Below, piece after piece: positions 9,921-20,635 of a stretch of 35,413 nucleotides of DNA (the first letter of the stretch is position 1; each line of letters starts with the position of its first letter). A program made the translations under genes and the position numbers. A model generated the notes under the pieces. That model saw only the letters and a list, made by a program, of their open reading frames with translations. It was not told the origin of the DNA and made no database searches. The stretch is from Clostridiales bacterium (GTDB lineage: Bacteria; Bacillota; Clostridia; Oscillospirales; Acutalibacteraceae): the NCBI GenBank assembly GCA_012839705.1, contig DUMT01000030.1:1-35413 (forward strand), in the 5' to 3' direction.

Positions 9921-10090
9921 GAATAGCTCTCCATCATAATCTTATGATGACAACCTCACGATTATTCATCGTAAAGCCAGGCAGGGCGTTTTCCGGAAAC
10001 GCCAAACCTTCGGCGCTGATGCCTTTCCTTTGCGTTCACAGACCCGGTGCCTCCCGCAAAGTACTCTTCATCCAGCGCGCCTCTATCCGA
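9921..10090 (-). ncRNA. Lysine riboswitch (L box) upstream of asd-dapA-dapB
   Basis: Minus strand carries L-box core in order: GATAGAGGCGCG...AAGAGTA...GGGAGGCACC...CAGCGCCGAAGG...CTGCCTGG...GTGAGGTTGTCATC...GGAGAGCTATTC, followed by a terminator and lysine-pathway genes. Confidence 0.92.
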
Positions 10091-10097
10091 CAAGGAT

Positions 10098-10126
10098 ATT
10101 GTAACATTACTGGCTGCCATTGTCAA
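10098..10126 (-). promoter_or_regulatory. Sigma-A promoter for the riboswitch-asd-dapA-dapB transcript: TTGACA-17-TACAAT
   Basis: Reverse complement of TGTCAA at 10121-10126 and ATTGTA at 10098-10103 with 17-nt spacing, directly upstream of the aptamer. Confidence 0.8.
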
Positions 10127-10227
10127 TTGCTCTTTATAACCAAGTGAAGACTTCTAATAAATTTATAATCTTGACTTGTGTGGTAATATGTAAATTGGTT
10201 GAAATTTTAAAACTCGAGGTCAAAGTG

Positions 10228-12410
<2,183 letters not shown>

Positions 12411-12474
12411 AATGTCTTGCTATATATAGGAAAAGCGGATATAATAAAAAAGATTTTTCAGGGAGGTGCTTTAT

Positions 12475-12855
12475 TTGAATTTGTTAATTCCTTTATTGGC
12501 TACAACCAACGCTACAACGCCTGAGGCAGGCGGAATAGGCGTGCTGCTTATTCAGTTGCTTCCTTTCCTTATTTTAATCCCTCTTATGTATTTCCTGATG
12601 ATCCGCCCCCAGAAGAAAAAGCAAAAAGAGGAGCAAAAAATGCGGGACAGCCTGAGGGTCGGGGATGAAGTGACCACAATCGGAGGCATTACCGGTATTG
12701 TTACCAGCGTTAAGGACGATACCTTTGTTATCGAAACAGGGGCTGCGCGCAACAAGATTACTTTTAAAAAGTGGGCGCTTCAGAGCATCCAGACAATCCA
12801 CGAAAATGATGATGTGGACGATGACCTGGACGACGATGATGACGACGATATTTAA
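12475..12855 (+). CDS. yajC: Preprotein translocase subunit YajC with acidic C-terminal tail
   Basis: YFLMIRPQKKKQKEEQKMRDSLRVGDEVTTIGGITGIV; TTG start at 12475 after GGGAGG; C-term DDVDDDLDDDDDDDI. Confidence 0.9.
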   Translation: MNLLIPLLATTNATTPEAGGIGVLLIQLLPFLILIPLMYFLMIRPQKKKQKEEQKMRDSLRVGDEVTTIGGITGIVTSVKDDTFVIETGAARNKITFKKWALQSIQTIHENDDVDDDLDDDDDDDI

Positions 12856-12984
12856 CCGGCAGCTTAACGCAGCTAAAAAAATGTTTTAACTTACAGGCCG
12901 GACATGTACTATTTTGTCCTTCCAAGGAATATGCTGTACTAGCGATATTCAGCCGGTGAGCGTAAATTCATGGGAGGGACAGTT

Positions 12985-13383
12985 TTGAAAACACGTAAAG
13001 AAGAATCAACATTATCAAGGTGGCTGCGGCCGGTTTTAACCGGTACTGTGGCAGGGTCGCTTGTGTGCATTGTGGTACTGCTGCTTTTTGCGCTGCTGCT
13101 GGCTGCCTGCGATATACCCCAGCCCGCAGTTGTTCCCATGGCGGTGGCTGCCGCCGCTATCGGCGCTTTTTTAGGCGGGTTCATAAGTGCAAGGGCGTCG
13201 GGTTCCCGCGGCCTTGTTTTCGGCGCGGCAGCGGGAGCGTTGATGTTTTTGCTGAATCTCATCGCCGGTTTCTCGTTTTTGCATGACATATCCGGCTGGT
13301 ATGCGGTTGTAAAGCTGCTTGTGATTGTCATAAGCTCTTCCATTGGCGGGGTTTATGGCGTCAATGTGCGGCGGAAAAGGTAA
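12985..13383 (+). CDS. TIGR04086-like small membrane protein
   Basis: Approx. 130 aa hydrophobic protein in the usual position between yajC and the SCIFF genes; TTG start at 12985 fits GGGAGGG. Confidence 0.75.
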   Translation: MKTRKEESTLSRWLRPVLTGTVAGSLVCIVVLLLFALLLAACDIPQPAVVPMAVAAAAIGAFLGGFISARASGSRGLVFGAAAGALMFLLNLIAGFSFLHDISGWYAVVKLLVIVISSSIGGVYGVNVRRKR

Positions 13384-13509
13384 GTTATAAGCCGCCGGGG
13401 CTTTCTGTTTTGATTGAAAATGGTTGAAAATCGGCGAGAGTTATGCTAAAATACAACCAGTTTAAACTTTCAGTTTAGGAAGAATCTCAGCTTTTTCGGA
13501 GGAAAAATA

Positions 13510-13647
13510 ATGAAACATATTAAAACTCTTAACAAACAAAATCTTAAAGCCACCGCGGCTAAGGGCGGTTGTGGCGAATGCCAGGCTTCCTGCCAGTCAG
13601 CCTGCAAAACATCTTGCACAGTAGCCAATCAGAAATGTGAGCGGTAA
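13510..13647 (+). CDS. scfA: SCIFF ranthipeptide precursor (six Cys in forty-five residues)
   Basis: Hand translation: MKHIKTLNKQNLKATAAKGGCGECQASCQSACKTSCTVANQKCER, exactly 45 aa with 6 Cys; GGAGGAAAAATA RBS. Missing from the ORF track because of its size. Confidence 0.97.
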   Translation: MKHIKTLNKQNLKATAAKGGCGECQASCQSACKTSCTVANQKCER

Positions 13648-13723
13648 TTTCCGCGCTCGGATTGTATATACAACGGTTGGAGATTTGTGTAAATATTTAA
13701 CCGTTACTTTTTGCGGCTAGTGG

Positions 13724-13747
13724 TAGGGCGGATGTCTATCCGCCCTA
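13724..13747 (+). terminator. Strong hairpin with weak U-rich tail between SCIFF precursor and maturase (attenuator candidate)
   Basis: TAGGGCGGAT-GTCT-ATCCGCCCTA (10-bp perfect stem) followed by TTAATTTAATTTT. Confidence 0.6.
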
Positions 13748-13794
13748 TTAATTTAATTTTGCTTAAACTAAGATTAGGGGAATAGGTTTTTTAG

Positions 13795-15162
13795 ATGATA
13801 CACCGGTTTCAAATCAATGGATATAATATTGTACTTGATGTAAACAGCGGAGCTGTCCATGTGGTGGACAGCCTTGCCTTTGATTTGCTTGGAATGTTTG
13901 ACCCATATACCGATAAACTGGAGGATGAATTGAGCCCCGAAATAGCCGGGGAATTGTCCGGAAAATATGATCTGCAGTCCATAAACGAAACTTACAGCGA
14001 ACTGTTGGAGCTTCACAGGGAGGGACAGCTGTTCAGCAGCGATGATTATGCCGGTATTGCCGAAAAAACGGTTATATCGCCCCTTAAGGCCATGTGCCTG
14101 CATGTTTCCCACGACTGCAACCTGAGATGCAAATACTGCTTTGCGGGACAGGGCGGTTACGGCGGGGAAAAACAGCTTATGAGCGAAGAGGTTGCCCTGG
14201 CGGCGGTGGATTTTCTGGTTAAAAACTCCGGCGGCAGGCGGAACCTTGAGATAGATTTCTTCGGCGGAGAGCCGCTGATGAATTTTGATGTTATTAAAAA
14301 GACAGTGGAGTACGGCAGAAGCCTTGAGAAAAAGCACAACAAGGTTTTCCGATTTACCACAACCACCAATGGCGTATTGCTGAGTGACGAAATTGCCGAG
14401 TATCTGAACAGGGAAATGCACAATATAGTATTGTCCCTGGATGGGCGCAGGGAAATTAACGACTTAATGCGCCCGAATGCAGGCGGTGGCGGCAGCTATG
14501 ACAGGATTGTGCCGAAATACCAGCATTTTGTCCGCCTGCGGGGAGACAGGGATTATTATGTAAGGGGTACATATACTAAAAATAACCTGGATTTTGCCGA
14601 GGATGTTCTGCATTTAAGCGAGCTAGGCTTCGACCAGGTATCAGTGGAGCCTGTTGTGAGCGACCCGAACCTGCCCTTCTCAATCAAAGAAGAGGACTTG
14701 CCACGTATTTTTGATGAATATGACAAGCTGGCAAAAACCATGGTTGAACTTAAAAAGCAGGGGAAAGGGTTTAACTTCTTCCACTTCATGATTGATTTGG
14801 AGCAGGGGCCATGCGTAATCAAAAGGCTTCGGGGTTGCGGCTGCGGCAACGAATATGCGGCAGTTGACCCAAGCGGCGACGTTTATCCCTGCCATCAGTT
14901 TGTGGGGCAGGATGAATGGAAGATGGGCAATGTGCTGACAGGCGAATACGATTTGAAACTTAAGGAGAGGTTCGCCAAAACCACCGTTTACCACAAAGAG
15001 GATTGCAGAAAATGCTGGGCAAAATTTTATTGTTCCGGCGGTTGCAACGCCAACAACCTTCAATATGCCGGGGATATTTTAAAGGCCCATAACCTTTCCT
15101 GCGAACTTGAGAAAAAGCGGATCGAATGCGCCATAATGATTAAGGCTGCGCTGGCTGAATAA
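13795..15162 (+). CDS. scfB: SCIFF maturase, radical SAM/SPASM thioether-forming enzyme
   Basis: 455 aa; HDCNLRCKYCFAGQG (CxxxCxxC), IDFFGGEPLMNFD, SPASM-type cysteines CGCGNEYAAVDPSGDVYPCHQ and CRKCWAKFYCSGGCNANN; adjacent to the SCIFF precursor. Confidence 0.95.
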   Translation: MIHRFQINGYNIVLDVNSGAVHVVDSLAFDLLGMFDPYTDKLEDELSPEIAGELSGKYDLQSINETYSELLELHREGQLFSSDDYAGIAEKTVISPLKAMCLHVSHDCNLRCKYCFAGQGGYGGEKQLMSEEVALAAVDFLVKNSGGRRNLEIDFFGGEPLMNFDVIKKTVEYGRSLEKKHNKVFRFTTTTNGVLLSDEIAEYLNREMHNIVLSLDGRREINDLMRPNAGGGGSYDRIVPKYQHFVRLRGDRDYYVRGTYTKNNLDFAEDVLHLSELGFDQVSVEPVVSDPNLPFSIKEEDLPRIFDEYDKLAKTMVELKKQGKGFNFFHFMIDLEQGPCVIKRLRGCGCGNEYAAVDPSGDVYPCHQFVGQDEWKMGNVLTGEYDLKLKERFAKTTVYHKEDCRKCWAKFYCSGGCNANNLQYAGDILKAHNLSCELEKKRIECAIMIKAALAE

Positions 15163-15272
15163 TATTGCAACCCCATTATAAGCCAGTTTTCGCCGTTCTA
15201 ATATACAGCCCTTCTGCATATCTTTTAAAAACAGGAGATTTGCCCTGTTTTTCAGTTGTGCGGAGGTGCTGT

Positions 15273-15938
15273 ATGAATATAAAAAGGACAAACTTCGGCC
15301 GTGTTTCGTCTGTTTCCGGGGCTGCGGCAAAGGCTGTTGAGTCCTGGGCGTCGTTTTTAGCCGAAAACCGGCTTTTGATATTGTTTTCCTTTGTGTTTCT
15401 GGCAGGAGCCGCCCTCGGCGTTCTGATATACGCGCTGTCCGGCCCGGTTTTTGCTGCCGAGCTTAGCGCAATTTTGAAAATTAAACCGGTAACCGGAGGG
15501 TTTAAAGGCGGAATTTCGGCGCTTTTTTCTTCCTGCTTTTCCAGCATTGTCCTGCTGGCGGTTTTGTTTATATGCGGGTTGTCCGCCTGCGGCGCGCCTG
15601 TTGCGGCAGTGGTTCCGCTGTTTTTCGGAATGGGGCTGGGGCTTACCGAAGCGTACTACTGTTCGTCAGGGGTTAAGGGCTTCTTTGTGGCGGCATTGCT
15701 GGTTGTACCGCACTACCTGATTGCCGCAACAGCTCTGCTTTTCGGTACAATGGAATCGATACGGCTGTCGGTATTGCTAAGCCGCCAGCTTTTGCCGGGC
15801 GGTGTTATGGGAGGATTGTGGCAGGATTTTAAACTCTACTTCCTGCGGTTTTTTGCTTATGCGGTTGTAGCCTTTGCATCTGGCGTTGTAGATGTTATCA
15901 CCCGCCTTCTGCTGGGTTCGATACTTCTAAAGCAGTAA
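15273..15938 (+). CDS. Stage II sporulation protein M-like membrane protein
   Basis: Multi-TM protein with SpoIIM-like pattern (LSACGAPVAAVVPLFFGMGLGLTEAYY...GFFVAALLVVPHYLI); ATG 15273 after CGGAGG. Confidence 0.7.
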   Translation: MNIKRTNFGRVSSVSGAAAKAVESWASFLAENRLLILFSFVFLAGAALGVLIYALSGPVFAAELSAILKIKPVTGGFKGGISALFSSCFSSIVLLAVLFICGLSACGAPVAAVVPLFFGMGLGLTEAYYCSSGVKGFFVAALLVVPHYLIAATALLFGTMESIRLSVLLSRQLLPGGVMGGLWQDFKLYFLRFFAYAVVAFASGVVDVITRLLLGSILLKQ

Positions 15939-16014
15939 TAGCAGTAATATTTGTATTATATTGCAGGAACTATACAATTTGTAATCAAGGACGTAGATTT
16001 AAGGAGTGTAAAAA

Positions 16015-16953
16015 ATGGCAGGATTTTTCGGCTTGTTTGATTACAGCAAACCCGGCCCGGGAGTTTCCAAAAATGCGCCCAAAAAGAAACCCTTTATAGT
16101 TTTTTTTGAGATTTTTACCCGGAAATTTTGGAAACTGATAGTTGCCAACCTTTTGTTTGTGCTGTTTTCTCTGCCTGTTGTTACAATGGGGCTTGCGTTC
16201 ACCGGGCTTTCCTACATCACCCGGAATTTTGCGAGGGAAAAGCATGCCTTTATCGGCAGCGACTTTGTGGATACTATAAAGAAGAACTGGAAACAGGGGC
16301 TTGCCGCAGGGCTAATTAACCTGATTGTCCAGTTGATATTGATTTTTGATATATACTTTTTCTTTCAAAACGATAACGGCATTTTCGGCTCCATAATGCT
16401 GGCTGTGATACTGTCTATTGCGCTTATATTTACCTTTATGAAATATTACATCTATTTCCTGATTGTCACTTTCAAGCTTAAATTAAAGCAGGTTTATAAA
16501 AACAGCCTGATTTTTGCCTTTGCAGGGCTTGGCAGGAACTTCCTTCTGTTTTTAATTTTTGGGTTGTGCTATGCACTCGGATTCTTGTTGTTATATCAAT
16601 TTAACTATATTGGCCTTACCATTTGCCTTTTCGCTTATATCTTCATATTCCCTGCTTTCAGGATGCTGCTTATCCAGTTCACCGTATTCCCGATTATCAA
16701 AAAGCTGATGATTGACCCGTATTACAAGGAGCATCCCGATGAGGACAAGGAAGCACTATATGCGCTGAATATTCTGGATGAGGATTACTATGACAGTGAG
16801 GATAGGGTGTTTGAGGATACTCTGCCGGCGGATGAGGAAGAGGAAGAAACGCCTAAAACCAACATCCCTCGCCAGTATACCCAGGAAGAAATGGAACGCC
16901 TGAGAAGAAAGCACTCCGCAAGATATGACGACGATGACGATGATACAATATAA
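16015..16953 (+). CDS. DUF624 (YesL-like) membrane protein with acidic C-terminal tail
   Basis: N-term GLFDYSKPGPGVSKNAPKKKPFIVFFEIFTRKFWKLIVANLLFVLFSLPVVTMGLAFTGLSYITRN; C-term RYDDDDDDTI. Confidence 0.75.
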   Translation: MAGFFGLFDYSKPGPGVSKNAPKKKPFIVFFEIFTRKFWKLIVANLLFVLFSLPVVTMGLAFTGLSYITRNFAREKHAFIGSDFVDTIKKNWKQGLAAGLINLIVQLILIFDIYFFFQNDNGIFGSIMLAVILSIALIFTFMKYYIYFLIVTFKLKLKQVYKNSLIFAFAGLGRNFLLFLIFGLCYALGFLLLYQFNYIGLTICLFAYIFIFPAFRMLLIQFTVFPIIKKLMIDPYYKEHPDEDKEALYALNILDEDYYDSEDRVFEDTLPADEEEEETPKTNIPRQYTQEEMERLRRKHSARYDDDDDDTI

Positions 16954-16980
16954 AAAAACCGGCGTAAAGCCGGTTTTTTT
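16952..16980. terminator. Bidirectional intrinsic terminator
   Basis: AAAAAAACCGGC-GTAAA-GCCGGTTTTTTT between convergent genes. Confidence 0.9.
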
Positions 16981-17003
16981 ATGCTATGATTTCTGATTAT
17001 TGA

Positions 17004-18176
17004 TTATATCCTTGCGACTCCGCTCTTGCGGGCGGCATTGGCAACCGCTTCTGCCACCGCGCTGCCAACCCTTGAGTCGAAGGGTTTCGGAATGATGTAT
17101 TCGGGGCAGAGTTCCTCGGCGGAAATCAATCCAGCAATCGCGTAGGAAGCGGCAAGGCGCATATCTTCGTTTATGTCCCTTGCACGGACGTCCAGAGCGC
17201 CCCTGAAGATGCCCGGGAATGCTAAAACGTTGTTAATCTGGTTTGGGAAGTCGGAACGGCCTGTACCCACAACTGCGGCACCGGCTTCAATTGCAAGGTC
17301 GGGGTAGATTTCAGGGACAGGGTTTGACATAGCGAATACAATCGGCTTTTCTGCCATGCTCCTTACCATTTCGGGGGTGACAATTCCGGGGGCGGATACG
17401 CCAACAAACACATCTGCGCCTACCATTGCGTCCTCAAGTTTGCCCCTGATTTTGTTGCGGTTTGTAATCTTGCTAATTTCAGCCTTTGAAGGATTGAGGC
17501 TCGGGTCGCCTTCGCAGATTATACCCGAGCGGTCGCACATAATAATATCGGTGACGCCCATTTTCATCAGGTGATAGGCAATTGCTACGCCTGCAGCGCC
17601 GGCACCGCTGATAACGCAGCGGATTTTGTCAATCTGTTTGCCGGTGATTTTCAGGGCATTCAGCAGCGCCGCACCGGTGACAATGGCAGTGCCGTGCTGG
17701 TCGTCATGAAATACGGGGATGTCGCACAACTCCTTAAGTTTTCGCTCTATTTCAAAACAGCGGGGCGCGGCAATGTCCTCAAGGTTGATTCCGCCAAAGC
17801 TGCCGGAGATTAAGTATATGGTCCTGGCAATCTCGTCAACATCCTTGGAACGCACACAAAGCGGGAAGGCGTCAACGCCGCCGAACTGTTTAAACAGGCA
17901 GCATTTGCCCTCCATAACAGGCATGCCGGCTTCAGGCCCGATGTCCCCAAGGCCCAGAACCGCAGTTCCATCGGTGATAACCGCTACCATGTTCCAGCGG
18001 CGGGTAAGCTCAAAGGATTTGTTGTAATCTTTCTGGATGGCAAGGCAGGGTTCTGCAACTCCGGGGGTATAGGCGATAGAGAGCTGTTCTGCGTCCGATA
18101 CCGACGCCCGGGACACAACTTCGATTTTGCCTTTCCATTCCTGGTGTTTTTCCATTGCTAGCTGTTTTATGTCCAT
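17004..18176 (-). CDS. NAD(P)-dependent malic enzyme
   Basis: [70 protein letters not shown]. Confidence 0.95.
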   Translation of the reverse strand: MDIKQLAMEKHQEWKGKIEVVSRASVSDAEQLSIAYTPGVAEPCLAIQKDYNKSFELTRRWNMVAVITDGTAVLGLGDIGPEAGMPVMEGKCCLFKQFGGVDAFPLCVRSKDVDEIARTIYLISGSFGGINLEDIAAPRCFEIERKLKELCDIPVFHDDQHGTAIVTGAALLNALKITGKQIDKIRCVISGAGAAGVAIAYHLMKMGVTDIIMCDRSGIICEGDPSLNPSKAEISKITNRNKIRGKLEDAMVGADVFVGVSAPGIVTPEMVRSMAEKPIVFAMSNPVPEIYPDLAIEAGAAVVGTGRSDFPNQINNVLAFPGIFRGALDVRARDINEDMRLAASYAIAGLISAEELCPEYIIPKPFDSRVGSAVAEAVANAARKSGVARI

Positions 18177-18315
18177 CCTGATTTCTCCCTGTACAAGAAT
18201 TTGATACCCCTAGTATAGCATAATGAAATGGAATTGTCACTAATTTCACAATGTATTTTGCCGAAATAAATTTTGTAATATTATACCCGGGGGTTTTTCA
18301 TTATACATTTATTGG

Positions 18316-18344
18316 TTGTTTTTTATAAATCCTGATGGTATAAT
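18316..18344 (+). promoter_or_regulatory. Promoter for DivIVA-like gene: TTGTTT-17-TATAAT with extended -10 (TGGTATAAT)
   Basis: TTGTTT 18316-18321, TATAAT 18339-18344. Confidence 0.6.
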
Positions 18345-18371
18345 AAAGAAATCGATGAAAGGGGGATTAAT

Positions 18372-19244
18372 GTGGCTGAAAAGGGGAATTTTCGCAAGGC
18401 GATAAACGGATTTAACAAAACCGACGTTTTGGAATATATAGATACAATACAAGCTAAACACGCCGAAGAGCTGAAGGAATACCAGTCCCAGGTCAGCGAG
18501 TTGCAGGATACGCTTAATGCCCAACGGAACGAAAACCAGGAATTAAGGGATAATCTGGAACAGCTTAAAGCAGAAATTGAGCGTTTGACAGCCGAAAACC
18601 AGAAGCTGAGGGAATTTGAAGAGGACAAATCAAATTACCTGGCTGATTTAAGGCGGCTGTCGCAGGAGGTTGAAACCCTGCGCCTGGAGAAAGAAGAGTA
18701 TTTAACTAGGATAAACGAGCTGCAGTCTGATTCATCCCGCTGCAGGGAGCTAAAACTCGAGGTTGAAAGGCTTCAGTCCCAGATTAATTCCACCGCCGAG
18801 GCCATGCGCCGTGATTCTTCCAGGATACAGGAGGCTGAGCGGACCATAAACCAGCTGAACGAGCGGAACGAGCAGCTTTCCATCCTTCTTAAGCAGGAAA
18901 AGGGCCGTTCCGAAAGCCTTGAGAAAAGGGTTAAGGAGCTGGAAGAAGCCAACAAGAAGTATAACGGGCTTGTTGAGGATGCCGGCGCCTTTATTTTTGA
19001 AATATATTCAATGGGCCAAAAGTTCCTTGAGACGGCATACAAGCGCAGCGACAGTTGCCTTGAAAGCCTGAGGCGCACCCTTGAGGAGCTTTCCACCCAG
19101 GCGGAGATAGCGGGGCAAAAGGTTAAAAATGCCCAGCAGGAGCTTCTTGACTATGGCGCTGTAGCCGGGTTAAGGATGGATGAGCTTATCCAGACCCTTG
19201 AGGCTTCCGCCGGAATAGAAACCTCCGTTACTGAGGGAAGATAA
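18372..19244 (+). CDS. DivIVA-like coiled-coil protein
   Basis: GTG start; N-term GNFRKAINGFNKTDVLEYIDTIQAKH resembles DivIVA N-termini, followed by long heptad-rich coiled coil. Confidence 0.65.
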   Translation: MAEKGNFRKAINGFNKTDVLEYIDTIQAKHAEELKEYQSQVSELQDTLNAQRNENQELRDNLEQLKAEIERLTAENQKLREFEEDKSNYLADLRRLSQEVETLRLEKEEYLTRINELQSDSSRCRELKLEVERLQSQINSTAEAMRRDSSRIQEAERTINQLNERNEQLSILLKQEKGRSESLEKRVKELEEANKKYNGLVEDAGAFIFEIYSMGQKFLETAYKRSDSCLESLRRTLEELSTQAEIAGQKVKNAQQELLDYGAVAGLRMDELIQTLEASAGIETSVTEGR

Positions 19245-19272
19245 ATCAACAAAGCGTTAAGGAGCGATTGTT

Positions 19273-19806
19273 ACGAAAACGGTCCATCTTCACACGTCAA
19301 ACCTTAGGGAAAGCCTGCCACAGCTTGATGCAGGGGACAAGGTTTTCCTTTCCGGAACAGTATACACTTCCAGGGATGCAGCCCATAAGCGGATTGCCGA
19401 TTTGCTGGATAAAGGCGGCAAGCTTCCTTACAGCCTTCAGGATGCGGTAATCTACTATTCGGGTGCCACCCCTGCGCCTGAGGGGATGCCCATTGGCTCC
19501 TGCGGGCCTACGACTTCCGGGCGAATGGATGTGTACGCCCCCCGTTTTTATGATCTTGGAGTCGCCGCTACAATAGGAAAAGGCAACCGCTCGAAAGAAG
19601 TGGTGGAGGCGATAATTAGAAACCAGGCGGTGTATTTTTGCGCCATTGGAGGAGCCGGCGCACTTGCGGCGCAGTCCGTAGTTTCCTGCGAGGTTGTCGC
19701 CTTTGAGGATTTGGGCTGCGAAGCGGTAAAAATGCTTGAGTTTCGCGATTTTCCTCTTATCGTCGGCATTGACTGCCGCGGCGGGAACCTGTTTGAAATG
19801 CGTTGA
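19273..19806 (+). CDS. Class I (Fe-S) fumarate hydratase beta subunit / C-terminal domain, with probable non-AUG start (ACG 19273 or ATT 19267)
   Basis: In-frame reading: (T)KTVHLHTSNLRESLPQLDAGDKVFLSGTVYTSRDAAHKRIADLLDKGG...YYSGATPAPEGMPIGSCGPTTSGRMDVYAP... The track starts only at ATG 19402, truncating the conserved N-terminus; in-frame TAA at 19258-19260 limits the 5' end. Confidence 0.85.
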   Translation, partial: TKTVHLHTSNLRESLPQLDAGDKVFLSGTVYTSRDAAHKRIADLLDKGGKLPYSLQDAVIYYSGATPAPEGMPIGSCGPTTSGRMDVYAPRFYDLGVAATIGKGNRSKEVVEAIIRNQAVYFCAIGGAGALAAQSVVSCEVVAFEDLGCEAVKMLEFRDFPLIVGIDCRGGNLFEMR

Positions 19807-19898
19807 CACGAAAAATAATCTTGATTTGTGGATAATGTAAGCATTTATGTGCATATCCTATACTACAATTATTTCTAAAACGAGAAGGAGTGCGGTCT

Positions 19899-20120
19899 AT
19901 GGCTGAACTAAAGTATGAGATAGTCAAAAACCTGGGTGTGTTATCCCAGTCACCATCCGGGTGGAGCAAGGAGATTAATCTGGTGAGCTGGAATGACCGG
20001 GAACCCAAATATGATATTAGAGACTGGGCTCCGGATCATAGCAAAATGGGCAAGGGGATTACTTTAACGGCGGATGAAATCATCCTGCTTCGCGATATAC
20101 TTAATGAATTAGACCTGTAA
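19899..20120 (+). CDS. PC4-like ssDNA-binding protein, YdbC family
   Basis: MAELKYEIVKNLGVLSQSPSGWSKEINLVSWNDREPKYDIRDWAPDHSKMGKGITLTADEIILLRDIL; ATG at 19899 after GAAGGAG. Confidence 0.8.
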   Translation: MAELKYEIVKNLGVLSQSPSGWSKEINLVSWNDREPKYDIRDWAPDHSKMGKGITLTADEIILLRDILNELDL

Positions 20121-20153
20121 GATTCAGAAAAAACAATACCGAATAATTACCTG

Positions 20154-20197
20154 AAAAAACCAACACCCGCTGTATGCACAGCGGGTGTTGGTTTTTT
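20154..20197. terminator. Bidirectional intrinsic terminator
   Basis: AAAAAACCAACACCCGCTG-TATGCA-CAGCGGGTGTTGGTTTTTT, 13-bp core perfect stem. Confidence 0.95.
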
Positions 20198-20266
20198 GAA
20201 AAAGTTTTGGAAAAACGTAGTTTTTGCAAGACTTTTTTGCGAAGCTGACTTAATTTTTCGGACGGT

Positions 20267-20635
20267 TTATGTAGTCCGGTTATCAGCTTCGCCGCCTAAA
20301 CCGAAACTGATTTGCAGCGCCTGGTTGACAAGCTGCATGGATTTTTCATCAAGCCTTCCCATGCGTTCCTTCAGGCGGCGCTTGTCTATTGTACGTATTT
20401 GTTCAAGCAAAACTATCGAATCTTTTGCAAGGCCACTGCCTTCTGTATTCAGTTTGATATGGGTGGGGAGTCTTGCCTTGTTTTTCTGGCTGGTGATTGC
20501 CGCTGCTATAACGGTGGGGCTGTATCGGTTTCCAATATCGTTTTGGACTATAAGTACGGGCCTGACTCCTCCTTGTTCCGAGCCTACCACCGGGCTTAAA
20601 TCAGCGTAATAAATGTCTCCTCTACGGACATTCAC
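20267..20635 (-). CDS. Type II toxin-antitoxin mRNA interferase, MazF/NdoA (EndoA) family
   Basis: [49 protein letters not shown]...[18 protein letters not shown]; likely GTG start at 20635 after GGGAG. Confidence 0.93.
   Translation of the reverse strand: MNVRRGDIYYADLSPVVGSEQGGVRPVLIVQNDIGNRYSPTVIAAAITSQKNKARLPTHIKLNTEGSGLAKDSIVLLEQIRTIDKRRLKERMGRLDEKSMQLVNQALQISFGLGGEADNRTT

Noticed and set aside
9878-10147. 89-aa plus-strand ORF
   Set aside because: Overlaps the lysine riboswitch on the opposite strand; translation has no protein-like features.
13774-14421. 215-aa minus-strand ORF opposite the SCIFF maturase
   Set aside because: Antisense to clear radical SAM motifs; no independent support.
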